Of a DNA stretch of 64,000 nucleotides, positions 9,036-18,459 are shown piece by piece; position 1 is the first letter of the stretch, and each line of letters opens with the position of its first letter. Made by a program: the position numbers and the translations under genes. This DNA comes from GCA-002726655 sp046582185 (GTDB lineage: Bacteria; Pseudomonadota; Gammaproteobacteria; Pseudomonadales; Azotimanducaceae), in assembly GCA_046582185.1 (NCBI GenBank), contig JAYGEX010000039.1, forward strand, positions 1 through 64,000, read 5' to 3'. The notes under the pieces were generated by a model that was not told the DNA's origin, ran no database searches, and was given only the letters and a program-made list of their open reading frames with translations.

Positions 9036-10520
9036 ATGAGCGAGATAGAAACTGTCCAAAGATTACCTTTTGGCTTCGCCAAGCGTCATGGCGTTGTCCT
9101 GATCCCGGACGAGTCAAATGGTCTTTCGGCACTATACAAAAAAGGCCTGACGGCGGAAGTGTTTGCTGAGGTTCGCCGTTTTGCCGGTACAAACATAGCG
9201 TGCAGAGAAGTAGATATCGCAACGTTTGACCGAAATCTGTCGAGTGCCTACCAGGATGATACCGGTGAAGCGATGCAGATGATCGAGGATCTAGGCGAAG
9301 GTATGGACCTTGGTAGCATCGTTGACATGATTCCGGAAACCGGTGATTTGCTCGAGCAGGATGACGATGCTCCCATCATTAAGTTGATTAACAGCCTGCT
9401 CACAGAAGCCGTAAAGGTCGATGCATCTGATATTCATGTTGAAACCTATGAGACCAGACTGGTGATTCGGTTTCGCGTAGACGGCGTATTACGTGAAGTG
9501 GTCAGTCCCAGAAGGGCACTTGCGCCTCTACTGGTCTCTCGCATCAAAGTCATGGCCAAGCTGGATATCGCGGAAAAGCGTCTGCCCCAGGATGGTCGCA
9601 TCTCCGTACGAGTCGGCGGTAAGGAAGTCGATGTACGGGTTTCCACTATTCCTGCCAGCAATGGTGAGCGGGTTGTCATGCGTTTACTGGATAAACAGGA
9701 AGGCCGCCGTGATCTGTCCCACCTAGGCATGAATCCCGGTGATATGAAATCAATGGCGACCTTGGTTGCCCGGCCCCATGGCATTATTCTCGTTACCGGA
9801 CCCACAGGTTCGGGTAAATCCACAACTCTGTATGCCTGTCTCGATCAGTTAAACGATCACAGCCGTAACATTCTGACCGTGGAAGATCCCATAGAATATG
9901 ATGTAGAGGGTATTGGCCAGACACAAGTTAACGTGAAGGCGGATATGACCTTCGCCAGAGGCCTCAGGGCCATACTTCGCCAGGACCCGGATGTGGTGAT
10001 GGTTGGTGAGATCCGTGATTATGAGACGGCCGATATCTCTGTCCAGGCCAGTCTTACAGGACACCTGGTTCTGTCCACCATCCATACCAACACTGCCGTT
10101 GGCGCTTTGACCCGACTTGAAAATATGGGTGTACAGCCTTATCTGCTGAGCAATAGCATCGCCGGTCTACTGGCACAGCGGCTGGTACGCAAATTGTGTA
10201 AACATTGCCGTGAGAGTTACGCGGCAGATGAATATGAGTGTGAATTCCTAAAGGTAGCTGCGTCCAAACCACCGACCTTGTATCGCGTAATAGGATGTGA
10301 TGCCTGCGCTAATGAGGGTTATAAAGGTCGAATGGGTATCTATGAAGTGGTCATTATCGATGAAGAAATGAGGCGTATGATTCATAGCGGTTCGTCTGAA
10401 CTGGATATGGAAAAACATGCACGCCAGAATACAACTGGCATTCGAGAGGACGGGCGGAGCAAGATCCTCGAGGGCGCAACTACCATTGATGAAGTTCTTC
10501 GCGTCACCATGGAAGACTAG
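9036..10520 (+). CDS. gspE: type II secretion system ATPase GspE
   Basis: Cytoplasmic hexameric ATPase driving pseudopilus assembly. The 494-aa protein has Walker A GPTGSGKSTT near 255, an Asp-box, the Walker B/His-box region (VGEIRD) and a zinc tetracysteine element (CKHC near 387 and CDAC near 421) characteristic of GspE. It is the first gene of gspEFGHIJKLM; the ribosome-binding site is weak (GGTAAG about 10 nt upstream). The absence of gspC and gspD upstream is unusual for enterobacterial order but fits the xps-like order that starts at E. Confidence 0.95.
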   Translation: MSEIETVQRLPFGFAKRHGVVLIPDESNGLSALYKKGLTAEVFAEVRRFAGTNIACREVDIATFDRNLSSAYQDDTGEAMQMIEDLGEGMDLGSIVDMIPETGDLLEQDDDAPIIKLINSLLTEAVKVDASDIHVETYETRLVIRFRVDGVLREVVSPRRALAPLLVSRIKVMAKLDIAEKRLPQDGRISVRVGGKEVDVRVSTIPASNGERVVMRLLDKQEGRRDLSHLGMNPGDMKSMATLVARPHGIILVTGPTGSGKSTTLYACLDQLNDHSRNILTVEDPIEYDVEGIGQTQVNVKADMTFARGLRAILRQDPDVVMVGEIRDYETADISVQASLTGHLVLSTIHTNTAVGALTRLENMGVQPYLLSNSIAGLLAQRLVRKLCKHCRESYAADEYECEFLKVAASKPPTLYRVIGCDACANEGYKGRMGIYEVVIIDEEMRRMIHSGSSELDMEKHARQNTTGIREDGRSKILEGATTIDEVLRVTMED

Positions 10521-10528
10521 CTCGCGTT

Positions 10529-11752
10529 ATGGCTGCATTTGAATATACCGCGCTCAATGCTAAGGGCAGGGAAGAAAAAGGCATTCTGGAGGCGGATAAT
10601 GGCCGTCAGGCAAGACAGATACTTCGTGAGAAGGGTCTATCACCTTTGGCAGTCGCTATTACCTATGAAAAGAGGAGCGAGAGTTCGAACAACCCCTTTG
10701 CCGAGTTTTTCAAACCTTCGCTCTCGGTGAGTGAAAGAGCATTGTTAACCCGTCAGCTCTCGACCTTGATTGCCGCTGGATTACCCGTTGAAGAGGCCTT
10801 ACTTGCCGTTTCAAAGCAAACTGAGAACCCCAAGACCCACAGGATGCTGGTATCGGTCCGCTCCAAGGTGATGGAAGGTTTCTCGCTGGCAAACAGTTTT
10901 TCAGATTTTCCGAAGGCATTCCCAAACCTGTACCGATCTACAGTGGCGGCGGGTGAATCGGCAGGGCATCTGGATCTGGTCCTCAACAGGCTTGCTGATT
11001 TTACAGAATCACAGCAACAGTCTACAAGCCGGATTCAACAGGCGATGGTCTACCCGGTTGTGTTGTTTGTGCTGACGGTGTCGATACTGGCGGGCCTTCT
11101 GGGTTACGTGGTACCAGACATAGTGGAAGTATTTACAGATACAGGCCAGGAATTGCCTTTTCTGACCACTATGATCATTTCAATTAGTAATTTTATTGTT
11201 GATTATGGCGTGCTGGTGACCATCGTTTTGATACTTCTTGGCTTCGGGATACAGCGAATTTTAAAGGTACCGTCGATTCGTCTGGTCTATGACCGCAGAC
11301 TGCTTCACCTGCCATTGGTGGCGAAGATGAGCAGGGGTTTCAATACTGCCCAATTTGCCAGCACCTTAAGTATATTATCCAGGAGTGGCGTGCCCCTGGT
11401 GGAAGCTATGAAGATAGCCGGGGAAGTTGTATCGAATAGCTGGCTTCGTGAAAAGGTGTCCGAGGCAACGGTAAAGGTCAGTGAGGGCTCAAGTCTCAAT
11501 GTCGCCTTAGAGCAAAGTGGATATTTCCCACCCATGATGTTGTATATGATTGCCAGCGGCGAAGCCAGCGGTGAGCTGGACGATATGCTCGCGAGAGTCG
11601 CCGACAGTATGCAACAGGACGTAGAATTGCTATTGGGCATTCTATTGAGCCTCTTTGGACCGCTGATGTTAATACTGATGGGTGGCGCGGTATTTGTCAT
11701 CGTCATGGCGATTCTGCTGCCGATTATGAATTTGAATCAGCTGGTCGTGTAA
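10529..11752 (+). CDS. gspF: type II secretion system inner membrane protein GspF
   Basis: Polytopic inner-membrane platform protein of 407 aa with two T2SSF domains (about 70-195 and 270-395), each preceding hydrophobic segments, and three predicted membrane spans. It starts 8 bp after gspE. The N-terminus (MAAFEYTALNAKGREEKGILEAD) is the family signature. Confidence 0.95.
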   Translation: MAAFEYTALNAKGREEKGILEADNGRQARQILREKGLSPLAVAITYEKRSESSNNPFAEFFKPSLSVSERALLTRQLSTLIAAGLPVEEALLAVSKQTENPKTHRMLVSVRSKVMEGFSLANSFSDFPKAFPNLYRSTVAAGESAGHLDLVLNRLADFTESQQQSTSRIQQAMVYPVVLFVLTVSILAGLLGYVVPDIVEVFTDTGQELPFLTTMIISISNFIVDYGVLVTIVLILLGFGIQRILKVPSIRLVYDRRLLHLPLVAKMSRGFNTAQFASTLSILSRSGVPLVEAMKIAGEVVSNSWLREKVSEATVKVSEGSSLNVALEQSGYFPPMMLYMIASGEASGELDDMLARVADSMQQDVELLLGILLSLFGPLMLILMGGAVFVIVMAILLPIMNLNQLVV

Positions 11753-11900
11753 CGGATCGTATGACAGGCCTTAATAGACAGACCTTTATAGAGGTACTGT
11801 CTTGGTACGAAAGTTAGTGGTTGAGGTCAAATTCCTGCATGCTTAACGAAACTGATGGGGCTAAAATCCCGAATTGCAAACTGAATGTATCTGGAGTGGT

Positions 11901-12323
11901 ATGAACGTAGCGCGTACGAAAGGTTTTACCCTAATTGAAATTATGGTCGTGGTCGTCATTCTCGGCATTCTCGGTGCGGTGATCGTGCCTAACATCATCG
12001 GCAGGCCCGATGAGGCAAGGGTTACAGCTGCCCGGGCCGACATTCAACAAATAGGCAATGCGCTGGAGCTATACAGGCTCGATAATAGTGTTTACCCCAG
12101 CAGCGACCAGGGTCTGGATGCGCTTGTGGAAGAACCATCCGGTTTCCCTGAACCCCGCCGTTGGAATCCACAGGGTTATCTTAAGAAGCTGCCTGTAGAT
12201 CCATGGGGTGAACCGTACATCTACTTCAACGAAGACCGATCCGTGGAAATTTATTCCTTTGGTGCGGATAGAAAAGATGGCGGTGAAGGCGTTGACGCCG
12301 ATATCAGACTGTCAGAATTATAG
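11901..12323 (+). CDS. gspG: major pseudopilin GspG
   Basis: 140-aa major pseudopilin. The prepilin peptidase site is GFTLIEIMVV (cleavage after Gly, Glu at +5) and is followed by a hydrophobic helix. The C-terminal half carries the conserved calcium-site region (DQGLDALVEEP and the tail DGGEGVDADIR). The start is placed at ATG 11901 behind GGAG; an upstream in-frame start at 11874 would give an unusual leader. A 148-bp gap after gspF may hold an extra promoter. Confidence 0.93.
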   Translation: MNVARTKGFTLIEIMVVVVILGILGAVIVPNIIGRPDEARVTAARADIQQIGNALELYRLDNSVYPSSDQGLDALVEEPSGFPEPRRWNPQGYLKKLPVDPWGEPYIYFNEDRSVEIYSFGADRKDGGEGVDADIRLSEL

Positions 12324-12396
12324 GCCTTACTAAAACAGAGCCAATGGTCACGATATGTATCCATTGTTTTTCTCTCGCTAGATCGGGAAGTTGTTG

Positions 12397-12930
12397 ATGA
12401 AATCCCCTCTGCACGCGAGACCTGGAGCAGGTCGCTTAGCCTGCCGGGGCTTCACACTAATCGAAATTCTGGTCGTTCTCTTCATCGTTTCCATCATGAC
12501 GGGGCTGACGGTCGTTAATCTACCATCGTTTACCCAGACAGGCGACTTTGACACAGAGACCAAACGCTTGAAGGTCCTGCTTGAGCTATTGAGAGACGAG
12601 GCGCTGGTGCAGGCTAATGAATATGGCTTCCGTCCGGAACGGGGCTCATACCAATTTTTTGTTTATAATAACCTCCAGCAAAACTGGGAGTTATTGGAGG
12701 GGAGGCCCTTCGGCGAACGGGAAATTAAAGCCAGCATCAGGTTGTCGCTTACTATCGAAGGTGATGAGCTGGCACTCGGCGAAGACGATTCACCGCCAAT
12801 CCTTATTCTCTCCAGTGGGGAAATGACTTCATTTGAGCTGGAGATGCGGTCGCAAATTGACTTTGATCTGGTGCGCACATTAGAAGCAGATGGATATGGC
12901 GCGCTCAAATGGCGAGACGAAGAACGCTGA
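12397..12930 (+). CDS. gspH: minor pseudopilin GspH
   Basis: 177-aa minor pseudopilin with a long basic leader and prepilin motif GFTLIEILVVLFIVS. The ATG at 12397 has GGGAAG six bases upstream; two upstream TTG codons are ignored. Low sequence conservation after the helix is normal for GspH. Its stop overlaps the gspI start (TGATG). Confidence 0.88.
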   Translation: MKSPLHARPGAGRLACRGFTLIEILVVLFIVSIMTGLTVVNLPSFTQTGDFDTETKRLKVLLELLRDEALVQANEYGFRPERGSYQFFVYNNLQQNWELLEGRPFGEREIKASIRLSLTIEGDELALGEDDSPPILILSSGEMTSFELEMRSQIDFDLVRTLEADGYGALKWRDEER

Positions 12931-13307
12931 TGCTGAAGACTCGAGGGTTCACATTGGTGGAGATCATGATTGCATTGGCAATCTTTGCCATCGTATCCGC
13001 AGCGCTGATTCGCAATGCCTCGCTCAGTGTCTATCAAACTGGCCTGATCAAGGATCGTACTATCGCCTGGTGGGTTGCAGAAAATAAGCTCAATGAAATG
13101 CGGGCCATACCCAGGGACCCGGAAAATTACCCCTCCACAGGACGAAAGTCTTATCTGGTACGGATGGCTGATAGAGATTGGGATCTACAGGTTGAAGTTG
13201 TGGCCACCGAGAATAAAAGTATGCGCCGAATCGAAATCACGGTATTCCAGGACGGCGATCTGGATACGCCAGTCGTGAATCTCAGCGGCTTCATTGGGGA
13301 ACATTGA
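12930..13307 (+). CDS. gspI: minor pseudopilin GspI
   Basis: 125-aa minor pseudopilin with motif GFTLVEIMIALAIFAIVS and the typical WWVAENKLNEMR segment of GspI. The start at 12930 overlaps the gspH stop as TGATG; an alternative ATG at 12909 would add seven basic residues. GspI, GspJ and GspK form the pseudopilus tip. Confidence 0.93.
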   Translation: MLKTRGFTLVEIMIALAIFAIVSAALIRNASLSVYQTGLIKDRTIAWWVAENKLNEMRAIPRDPENYPSTGRKSYLVRMADRDWDLQVEVVATENKSMRRIEITVFQDGDLDTPVVNLSGFIGEH

Positions 13308-13308
13308 A

Positions 13309-14073
13309 GTGGCTATTTTTCGCCATGCCGGGAAAAGGTCCAGCCTGAACAGGGGCGGGTTTACCTTGCTTGAGGTCTTGGTTGCCATGTCTATCTTTGC
13401 GGTTATCGGTTTAGCCGCGAACAAGATGCTGCGTACAATGATCCAGACTCATGAAATTACCAGTGCGAGTAATCAGAGCATCAGCTCCCTTACACGAGTA
13501 TTTTCCATAATTGAGAGAGACCTGTCGCAAATTGTGCCGCGGCGCATCAGGGATGAATATGGGGACCCTCTGGAGGCTCTTGTCGTAGGCTATGGTGAAT
13601 ACCAGATCGAGTTTACGCGTACGGGATGGAACAATCCGACTCATCGTAAACGCAGTGAATTACAAAGGGTGGCCTACTCGGTAGAGGACGAGAAGCTCAT
13701 CCGACATTTTTGGTTGGTTCTGGACAGAGCGGAGGATTCGGAGCCCATTACGCAAGAGCTTATGGATGGCGTGGAGGACTTCTCGATAAACCTGCTTGAC
13801 CAGGATGGTCAACGCTCCGATGCCTGGCCTGACTTTGATGCCCAGAGTGCATTGCCTGTTGCAATTGAAATCATCCTTAATACCAGCCAGTTAGGAAAGA
13901 TCCGTAGAGTTTTTTCAATCGCGTCTACGGCTCAGGCCATTCAACATGCCAACCCAGGTCAGAATTCTGGTCAGGGTCAGGGTCAGGATCAAGATGGGCG
14001 CAGTCAGTCTCGGCGAGAGGATCCACAACAGGGCAATGTTAGAACTGGACGACAGAATCGCAATGAAAAATAA
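13309..14073 (+). CDS. gspJ: minor pseudopilin GspJ
   Basis: 254-aa pseudopilin, starting with GTG at 13309 behind GGGGAA, directly after the gspI stop. The prepilin motif is GFTLLEVLVAMSIFAVIG. The C-terminus has a low-complexity Gly/Gln/Asp tail coded by repeated GGTCAG units (about 13957-13990), an addition not typical of the family. The end overlaps gspK by 11 bp. Confidence 0.9.
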   Translation: MAIFRHAGKRSSLNRGGFTLLEVLVAMSIFAVIGLAANKMLRTMIQTHEITSASNQSISSLTRVFSIIERDLSQIVPRRIRDEYGDPLEALVVGYGEYQIEFTRTGWNNPTHRKRSELQRVAYSVEDEKLIRHFWLVLDRAEDSEPITQELMDGVEDFSINLLDQDGQRSDAWPDFDAQSALPVAIEIILNTSQLGKIRRVFSIASTAQAIQHANPGQNSGQGQGQDQDGRSQSRREDPQQGNVRTGRQNRNEK

Positions 14074-15064
14074 ATTAAGCTACTCAAGGATGAGGCCTGA
14101 GTCAGGGGTGGCGCTCATTACCATCCTGTTAGTGGTAGTTATTGCGACCGTGTTAGGCGTCACCATCGTCAAGGATCAAAATACAACCTTACTTCGCGCC
14201 AGAAGTTTCTTTGATCAGAGTCAGGCAAAACAATATGCGCTTGGCGGTGAGGAGCTTGCCCGCCAGATCCTTTGGGAGGATTTTGATTCCGGGGAGAAAA
14301 AGGATCACCTGGGCGAAGCCTGGGCAAGCCAAGAGCTGCAGTTTGAGTTTGAAGACGGCGATGTCCGAATTTTAATAGAGGATATGCAGAGCCGCCTCAA
14401 TGTAAATAGTCTGGTGGGTGCCCAGGCACCACAGGCAAGGGAACGATTCCTGGACTTGCTGAATCAGATTGGCTTGGACGTTGTATTCGCAGATCGAATT
14501 GCAGACTGGATTGATGAAGATGGTACCGCACGCCAGCTGGGCGCAGAGGACTATCAATATCTGGGACTGGACCAAGCTTATCGCACTGGCGGCCAGCTTA
14601 TGTTGGACGTATCCGAGTTGCGACTATTGCTGGAGATGGATTGGGAGAGCTTCCAGAAGTTATTACCCTATGTCACTGCCATACCAGACACAGAAAGCGT
14701 ACTGAATATCAACACAGCGGATGCGATTGTTCTGCAGACGATATCCAAGCAGCTGGACCCATCCTCTGCAGAGCAATTGCTTACTTCCCGGGAGGAGGCA
14801 GCAGGTTTCGATACGATAACGGAATTTCTTCAGTTGCCTGAGTTAGCAGGAATGGGCATATCGGAAGAAGGTCTTGGTGTACAATCTGTGTTCTTTAAGG
14901 TAAAAATTATTGCACGATTTCAGGAACGATTTTCATACCTGACCAGCATCGTGCAACGGGATTCAATCGACGGTAGTACCAGAGTGATTTATCGAAATAA
15001 CAGCAACAAGATATTGCCTATTGTCAGGACCAAAACGGAAAATGGGCAAGTAGACGATGTCTGA
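14063..15064 (+). CDS. gspK: type II secretion minor pseudopilin GspK
   Basis: 333-aa largest pseudopilin, capping the tip complex. The N-terminus (GVALITILLVVVIATVLG) has the hydrophobic helix but lacks Glu at +5, as is known for GspK. Two SAM-like domains follow, including NVNSLVG and NINTADAIVLQTIS. The start at ATG 14063 lies within the end of gspJ; a start at 14090 is also possible. It overlaps gspL by 8 bp. Confidence 0.92.
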   Translation: MKNKLSYSRMRPESGVALITILLVVVIATVLGVTIVKDQNTTLLRARSFFDQSQAKQYALGGEELARQILWEDFDSGEKKDHLGEAWASQELQFEFEDGDVRILIEDMQSRLNVNSLVGAQAPQARERFLDLLNQIGLDVVFADRIADWIDEDGTARQLGAEDYQYLGLDQAYRTGGQLMLDVSELRLLLEMDWESFQKLLPYVTAIPDTESVLNINTADAIVLQTISKQLDPSSAEQLLTSREEAAGFDTITEFLQLPELAGMGISEEGLGVQSVFFKVKIIARFQERFSYLTSIVQRDSIDGSTRVIYRNNSNKILPIVRTKTENGQVDDV

Positions 15065-16280
15065 GAACTTATTCCTCAGACTCATCGATGATAATGTCGA
15101 TTGGCTGATTCTGGATGATGCCAGTCATATTGTTCGCTTGCGTGGCAGTGCGAGCTTCGAAGAATTTTCAGCCCTGGTTGCCGATATGGAATGGCAGGGT
15201 GATACAAGAGTTATGGTCGGCGGTGAACATGTACTGCTCACCAGGGCTACGGTGCCGAGCCGTCAGCAGCGTCATATCCTGCAGGCAATTCCATTCGCAG
15301 TTGAAGAGCAATTGGCGGAGGATGTTGACGATTGCCATTTTGCCCTGGGAAAGCGCGGCAACGACAATGAGCTGGAAGTCGTAGTTGTTAATCACGAGTG
15401 GTTGTCTTCACGCCTGGCGGCATTGAGGGAGATCGAAATTCAGCCAATTTTTGTTGGTGTAGATCTGTTGATGATTCCTCAAAAAGACGGTACCAATATA
15501 CTTATCGATGGCGCGCGCGCACATATATTGTCGTCAAATTTCTGCGGTGTGACGACTGTCGTTAAACAACTACCAATGGTCATGTCGTTCCTGCCGGAAG
15601 CTGATCAAGAGAAAATAGATATACACGTACACCCTGATGACAAAGCAAATGCAAGACTTGCCATCACCGAAATTGAAACATCTGAACTAACGACAACAAT
15701 AGAGCATGAGCTCGAATATCTGGCCTTCGAGCATCTTTGCCGGTCCTTCAATGAGCAGACCATCAATCTGCTGCAAGGCGATTTTAAGCTTAAGCCTAAA
15801 AAAAGTGCCAACGCAAACGGTTGGAAAGCCGTTGCAGTGCTGGCTGTCTGTACTTTCTTTGCTCATGTTTTGCTGACTTTTGGTCAGGGCGTGTTTCTGG
15901 ATATGCAAGCGAAGCAATTTACTAAAGAGGCAGATACTCTCTATCGGGATATATTTCCGCGGGATCGTAACGTTCGTGATTTACGCATGCGCTGGACAGC
16001 AAATTTGAAAGGCGGTGAATCCAGTGATGGAGGGTCTTTCATAGCACTATTCAGAGAGACTGCGGCGAATATCCCCGGCTCACACCTCACCATCCAGAAT
16101 ATTAACTTCAGCGAAAGCCGTGGCGATTTGATTCTGCAACTGGTTGCACCTCGCAGTGAGCAACTTGTCGTGTTTGCAGAGAGCCTCAGCAAAATTGGTT
16201 TGCAGGCAGATATTGGTACAATTTCACAAGATGATGAATCTGTGCGCGGTAGTATCAAAGTAAGGGCATTTGGGAATTGA
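15057..16280 (+). CDS. gspL: type II secretion system protein GspL
   Basis: 407-aa bitopic protein linking GspE to the membrane platform: a cytoplasmic actin-like domain (about 1-240), one transmembrane helix (about 262-282) and a periplasmic ferredoxin-like domain. Its position between gspK and gspM and the TGATG junction with gspM support the call. Confidence 0.92.
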   Translation: MSENLFLRLIDDNVDWLILDDASHIVRLRGSASFEEFSALVADMEWQGDTRVMVGGEHVLLTRATVPSRQQRHILQAIPFAVEEQLAEDVDDCHFALGKRGNDNELEVVVVNHEWLSSRLAALREIEIQPIFVGVDLLMIPQKDGTNILIDGARAHILSSNFCGVTTVVKQLPMVMSFLPEADQEKIDIHVHPDDKANARLAITEIETSELTTTIEHELEYLAFEHLCRSFNEQTINLLQGDFKLKPKKSANANGWKAVAVLAVCTFFAHVLLTFGQGVFLDMQAKQFTKEADTLYRDIFPRDRNVRDLRMRWTANLKGGESSDGGSFIALFRETAANIPGSHLTIQNINFSESRGDLILQLVAPRSEQLVVFAESLSKIGLQADIGTISQDDESVRGSIKVRAFGN

Positions 16281-16813
16281 TGATGGCAAGCAGTACTTTT
16301 TTTAGTAATTTGATTCCGGACCTGGCAAGACAATTTGTCGGCCAGGCACGTATCCGATTTCAACAACTAGAGAAGAGAGACCGCGTAGCAGTCCAGGCAT
16401 TGGCGACGTTTTTGGTGCTGCTGTTTACCTACTTTGTCATACTCAATCCGGTGAACGAATATTATCAGGATAGTAAGGTAGCTAGAGACAGGCAGTTAAG
16501 CCTCATTCAATATATGCGCTCCAGCGAAAAACGAGCGCGAGAGATGAGTACTGGTAGTGTGGTTCGTGCATCCGGTCAATCTTTGCTGACGGAAGTATCG
16601 AGGGCTGCACAGCTGATGGGAATTAAACCCAACCGATTACAACCAGAAGGATCAGATGCCGTCAGTGTGTGGTTTGACTCTGTGTCCTTTAGTGATCTTA
16701 TGAAACTGCTGGTTCAGGTGCAGGCCAAGCAGGGCATGATAGTGCAGCAAATTTCAATTGACCGGGATGAACAAGCTGGAATGGTCCGGGCTCGCATCGT
16801 TTTACGAACCTGA
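16280..16813 (+). CDS. gspM: type II secretion system protein GspM
   Basis: 177-aa small inner-membrane protein with a cytoplasmic N-terminus, one membrane helix (about 37-55, ALATFLVLLFTYFVIL) and a periplasmic domain; partner of GspL. The start overlaps the gspL stop (TGATG). It is the last recognisable gsp gene; gspN and gspD, which follow gspM in xps-type operons, are absent here. Confidence 0.9.
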   Translation: MMASSTFFSNLIPDLARQFVGQARIRFQQLEKRDRVAVQALATFLVLLFTYFVILNPVNEYYQDSKVARDRQLSLIQYMRSSEKRAREMSTGSVVRASGQSLLTEVSRAAQLMGIKPNRLQPEGSDAVSVWFDSVSFSDLMKLLVQVQAKQGMIVQQISIDRDEQAGMVRARIVLRT

Positions 16814-16900
16814 AACTACCTACCTGGTAATACGAACTTATTATTACGAGCTGTGGCTTATGCAAATAGCAATTACATCTAATTTTTCGCAGGGAAATCC

Positions 16901-17461
16901 GTGAGAAAAACCATCCTTTTACTGATTACGATACTTGTCCAGGCAACGGCATATGCATCTTCGGCGTTCGAAGACATTTCAAACTACCGGCAATACTCAA
17001 AGGCATTTTCAAGTTCAGGCCAACCTTCTGCCGCTCAGTTGAAGCGTCTGTCAAAGTCAGGGGTAGAACGCGTGATCTACCTTGCATTTACTGATGATGA
17101 TTCAGCTATTGATCATGAAGATAGTATCGTCAAAAAGTTGGGCATGGACTATATTCACATTCCCGTCGATTTTATGAAACCTACGTTGAATGATTTTCAA
17201 ACATTTGCACAGGTAATGCAGCATGCGCCGAAAAAAAATACGCTGGTCCACTGCCAGGTCAACTTCAGGGCATCAACTTTTAGTATGTTATATCGAACAA
17301 TATTCCTGGGAATCCCTCTTGGGCATGCCAAGGAGCCATTTGATAGCGTCTGGGAGCCTAGTCCACAATGGTATCAATTTATAGAGTCTGTATTTCGGTA
17401 CTATAAGGTCAATATGGTATGTGAAAGTTGTGATTGGGGAGCTAACGAATTTGATGAGTAG
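16901..17461 (+). CDS. exported phosphatase-like protein (atypical C-x4-R loop)
   Basis: 186-aa protein starting with GTG behind AGGGAAA. It has a cleavable signal peptide (about 1-20). The fold resembles the dual-specificity/DUF442-like phosphatases found in the periplasm: SSGQPSAAQLKRLSKSGV early and VHCQVNFRAST near 123-133. The presumed P-loop has only four residues between Cys and Arg (CQVNFR) instead of five, so catalysis as a classical PTP is doubtful. It follows gspM by 87 bp, possibly co-transcribed. Confidence 0.7.
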   Translation: MRKTILLLITILVQATAYASSAFEDISNYRQYSKAFSSSGQPSAAQLKRLSKSGVERVIYLAFTDDDSAIDHEDSIVKKLGMDYIHIPVDFMKPTLNDFQTFAQVMQHAPKKNTLVHCQVNFRASTFSMLYRTIFLGIPLGHAKEPFDSVWEPSPQWYQFIESVFRYYKVNMVCESCDWGANEFDE

Positions 17462-17510
17462 ACTTCCTGTTTTGCGAATATCAATAATTTAACTATGCAG
17501 GGAGCTATCC

Positions 17511-18320
17511 ATGAGTCTGGAGAATAAAGTCGTATTGATCACTGGCGCCGCTAGAGGAATTGGCGCTGGAATAGCGCGCTGCTTTCTTGAGCAGGGTGCA
17601 ACGGTTGTCGTCACAGATTTGGACCAGGAGATGGTAGATGCCGGTGTCAAAGAGCTGGGGAAAAATGCCTATGGTCTTGTGGCCGATGCAGCCAGTCAAT
17701 CGGCAATGTCAGATTGTGTTGCTGGCATCATTAAGCAACATTCGCGGCTTGATGTTCTGGTTAACAATGCCGGAATAGGCGGGCCTAAGGAAGATTTTGC
17801 CGAAATGTCGTCGTCTGCTTCCGCTGTCACAGGCATGAGCGATGAGGTATGGGATCAGCAATTGATGTTCAATTTACGGGTGGCATTTTCATCTTCTGTC
17901 GCCGCTATTCCGCACATGGAAGACGGCGGCAGTATCGTCAATATTGCATCAATTGCTGCATTGGGCCCAACCACGAGTCTGCCCGCATACGGCGCCGCCA
18001 AGGCCGGCGTTGTACATTTGACGAAGACGCTCGCCATGGAGTTGGCGCCACGCCGAATACGCGTCAATTGCATTTGTCCGGGTTTTTTGTGGACGAGAGC
18101 CTGGGAGATATTAACCACCCAGATGAAGGCAAACCAGCCAGAGCTCGCCAATATGACGAACAGACAGGTCTTTGAATCGGTGGTAGAAGCGCAAACGCCC
18201 CTGGGTGGTGAGCAGACGCCGGAGGACATTGGTAACCTTGCGGTATTTTATGCCTCCGAGAATGCCAGGATGATCACCGGTCAGGTTGTTGCTGTGGACG
18301 GCGGTATTTCAACGAAATAG
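17511..18320 (+). CDS. SDR family NAD(P)-dependent oxidoreductase
   Basis: 269-aa classical short-chain dehydrogenase. The Rossmann motif GAARGIGAG (about 12-20), NNAG (about 87-90) and the active-site YGAAK (about 163-167), with Ser upstream in NIASIAALG, are all present. The C-terminal DGGIS end is typical. The substrate is unknown; the next gene is an amidohydrolase, suggesting a catabolic pair. Confidence 0.9.
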   Translation: MSLENKVVLITGAARGIGAGIARCFLEQGATVVVTDLDQEMVDAGVKELGKNAYGLVADAASQSAMSDCVAGIIKQHSRLDVLVNNAGIGGPKEDFAEMSSSASAVTGMSDEVWDQQLMFNLRVAFSSSVAAIPHMEDGGSIVNIASIAALGPTTSLPAYGAAKAGVVHLTKTLAMELAPRRIRVNCICPGFLWTRAWEILTTQMKANQPELANMTNRQVFESVVEAQTPLGGEQTPEDIGNLAVFYASENARMITGQVVAVDGGISTK

Positions 18321-18459
18321 GGCCTGTTAGCATTAGATTGCCATTTCCGTCAGGCCCGGGGCCGCAATTCTATTATTCGCTTCTTGTAGCGAAATAGTTG
18401 CGCTGTTATGGCCCATCTCGATATTATTGCAACACCTCTAATTCCTGGAAAACAAGACC

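Noticed and set aside
9036..10520. Type IV pilus ATPase PilB instead of GspE
   Set aside because: The following genes are pseudopilins GspG-K and the GspL/GspM platform proteins, which belong to type II secretion.
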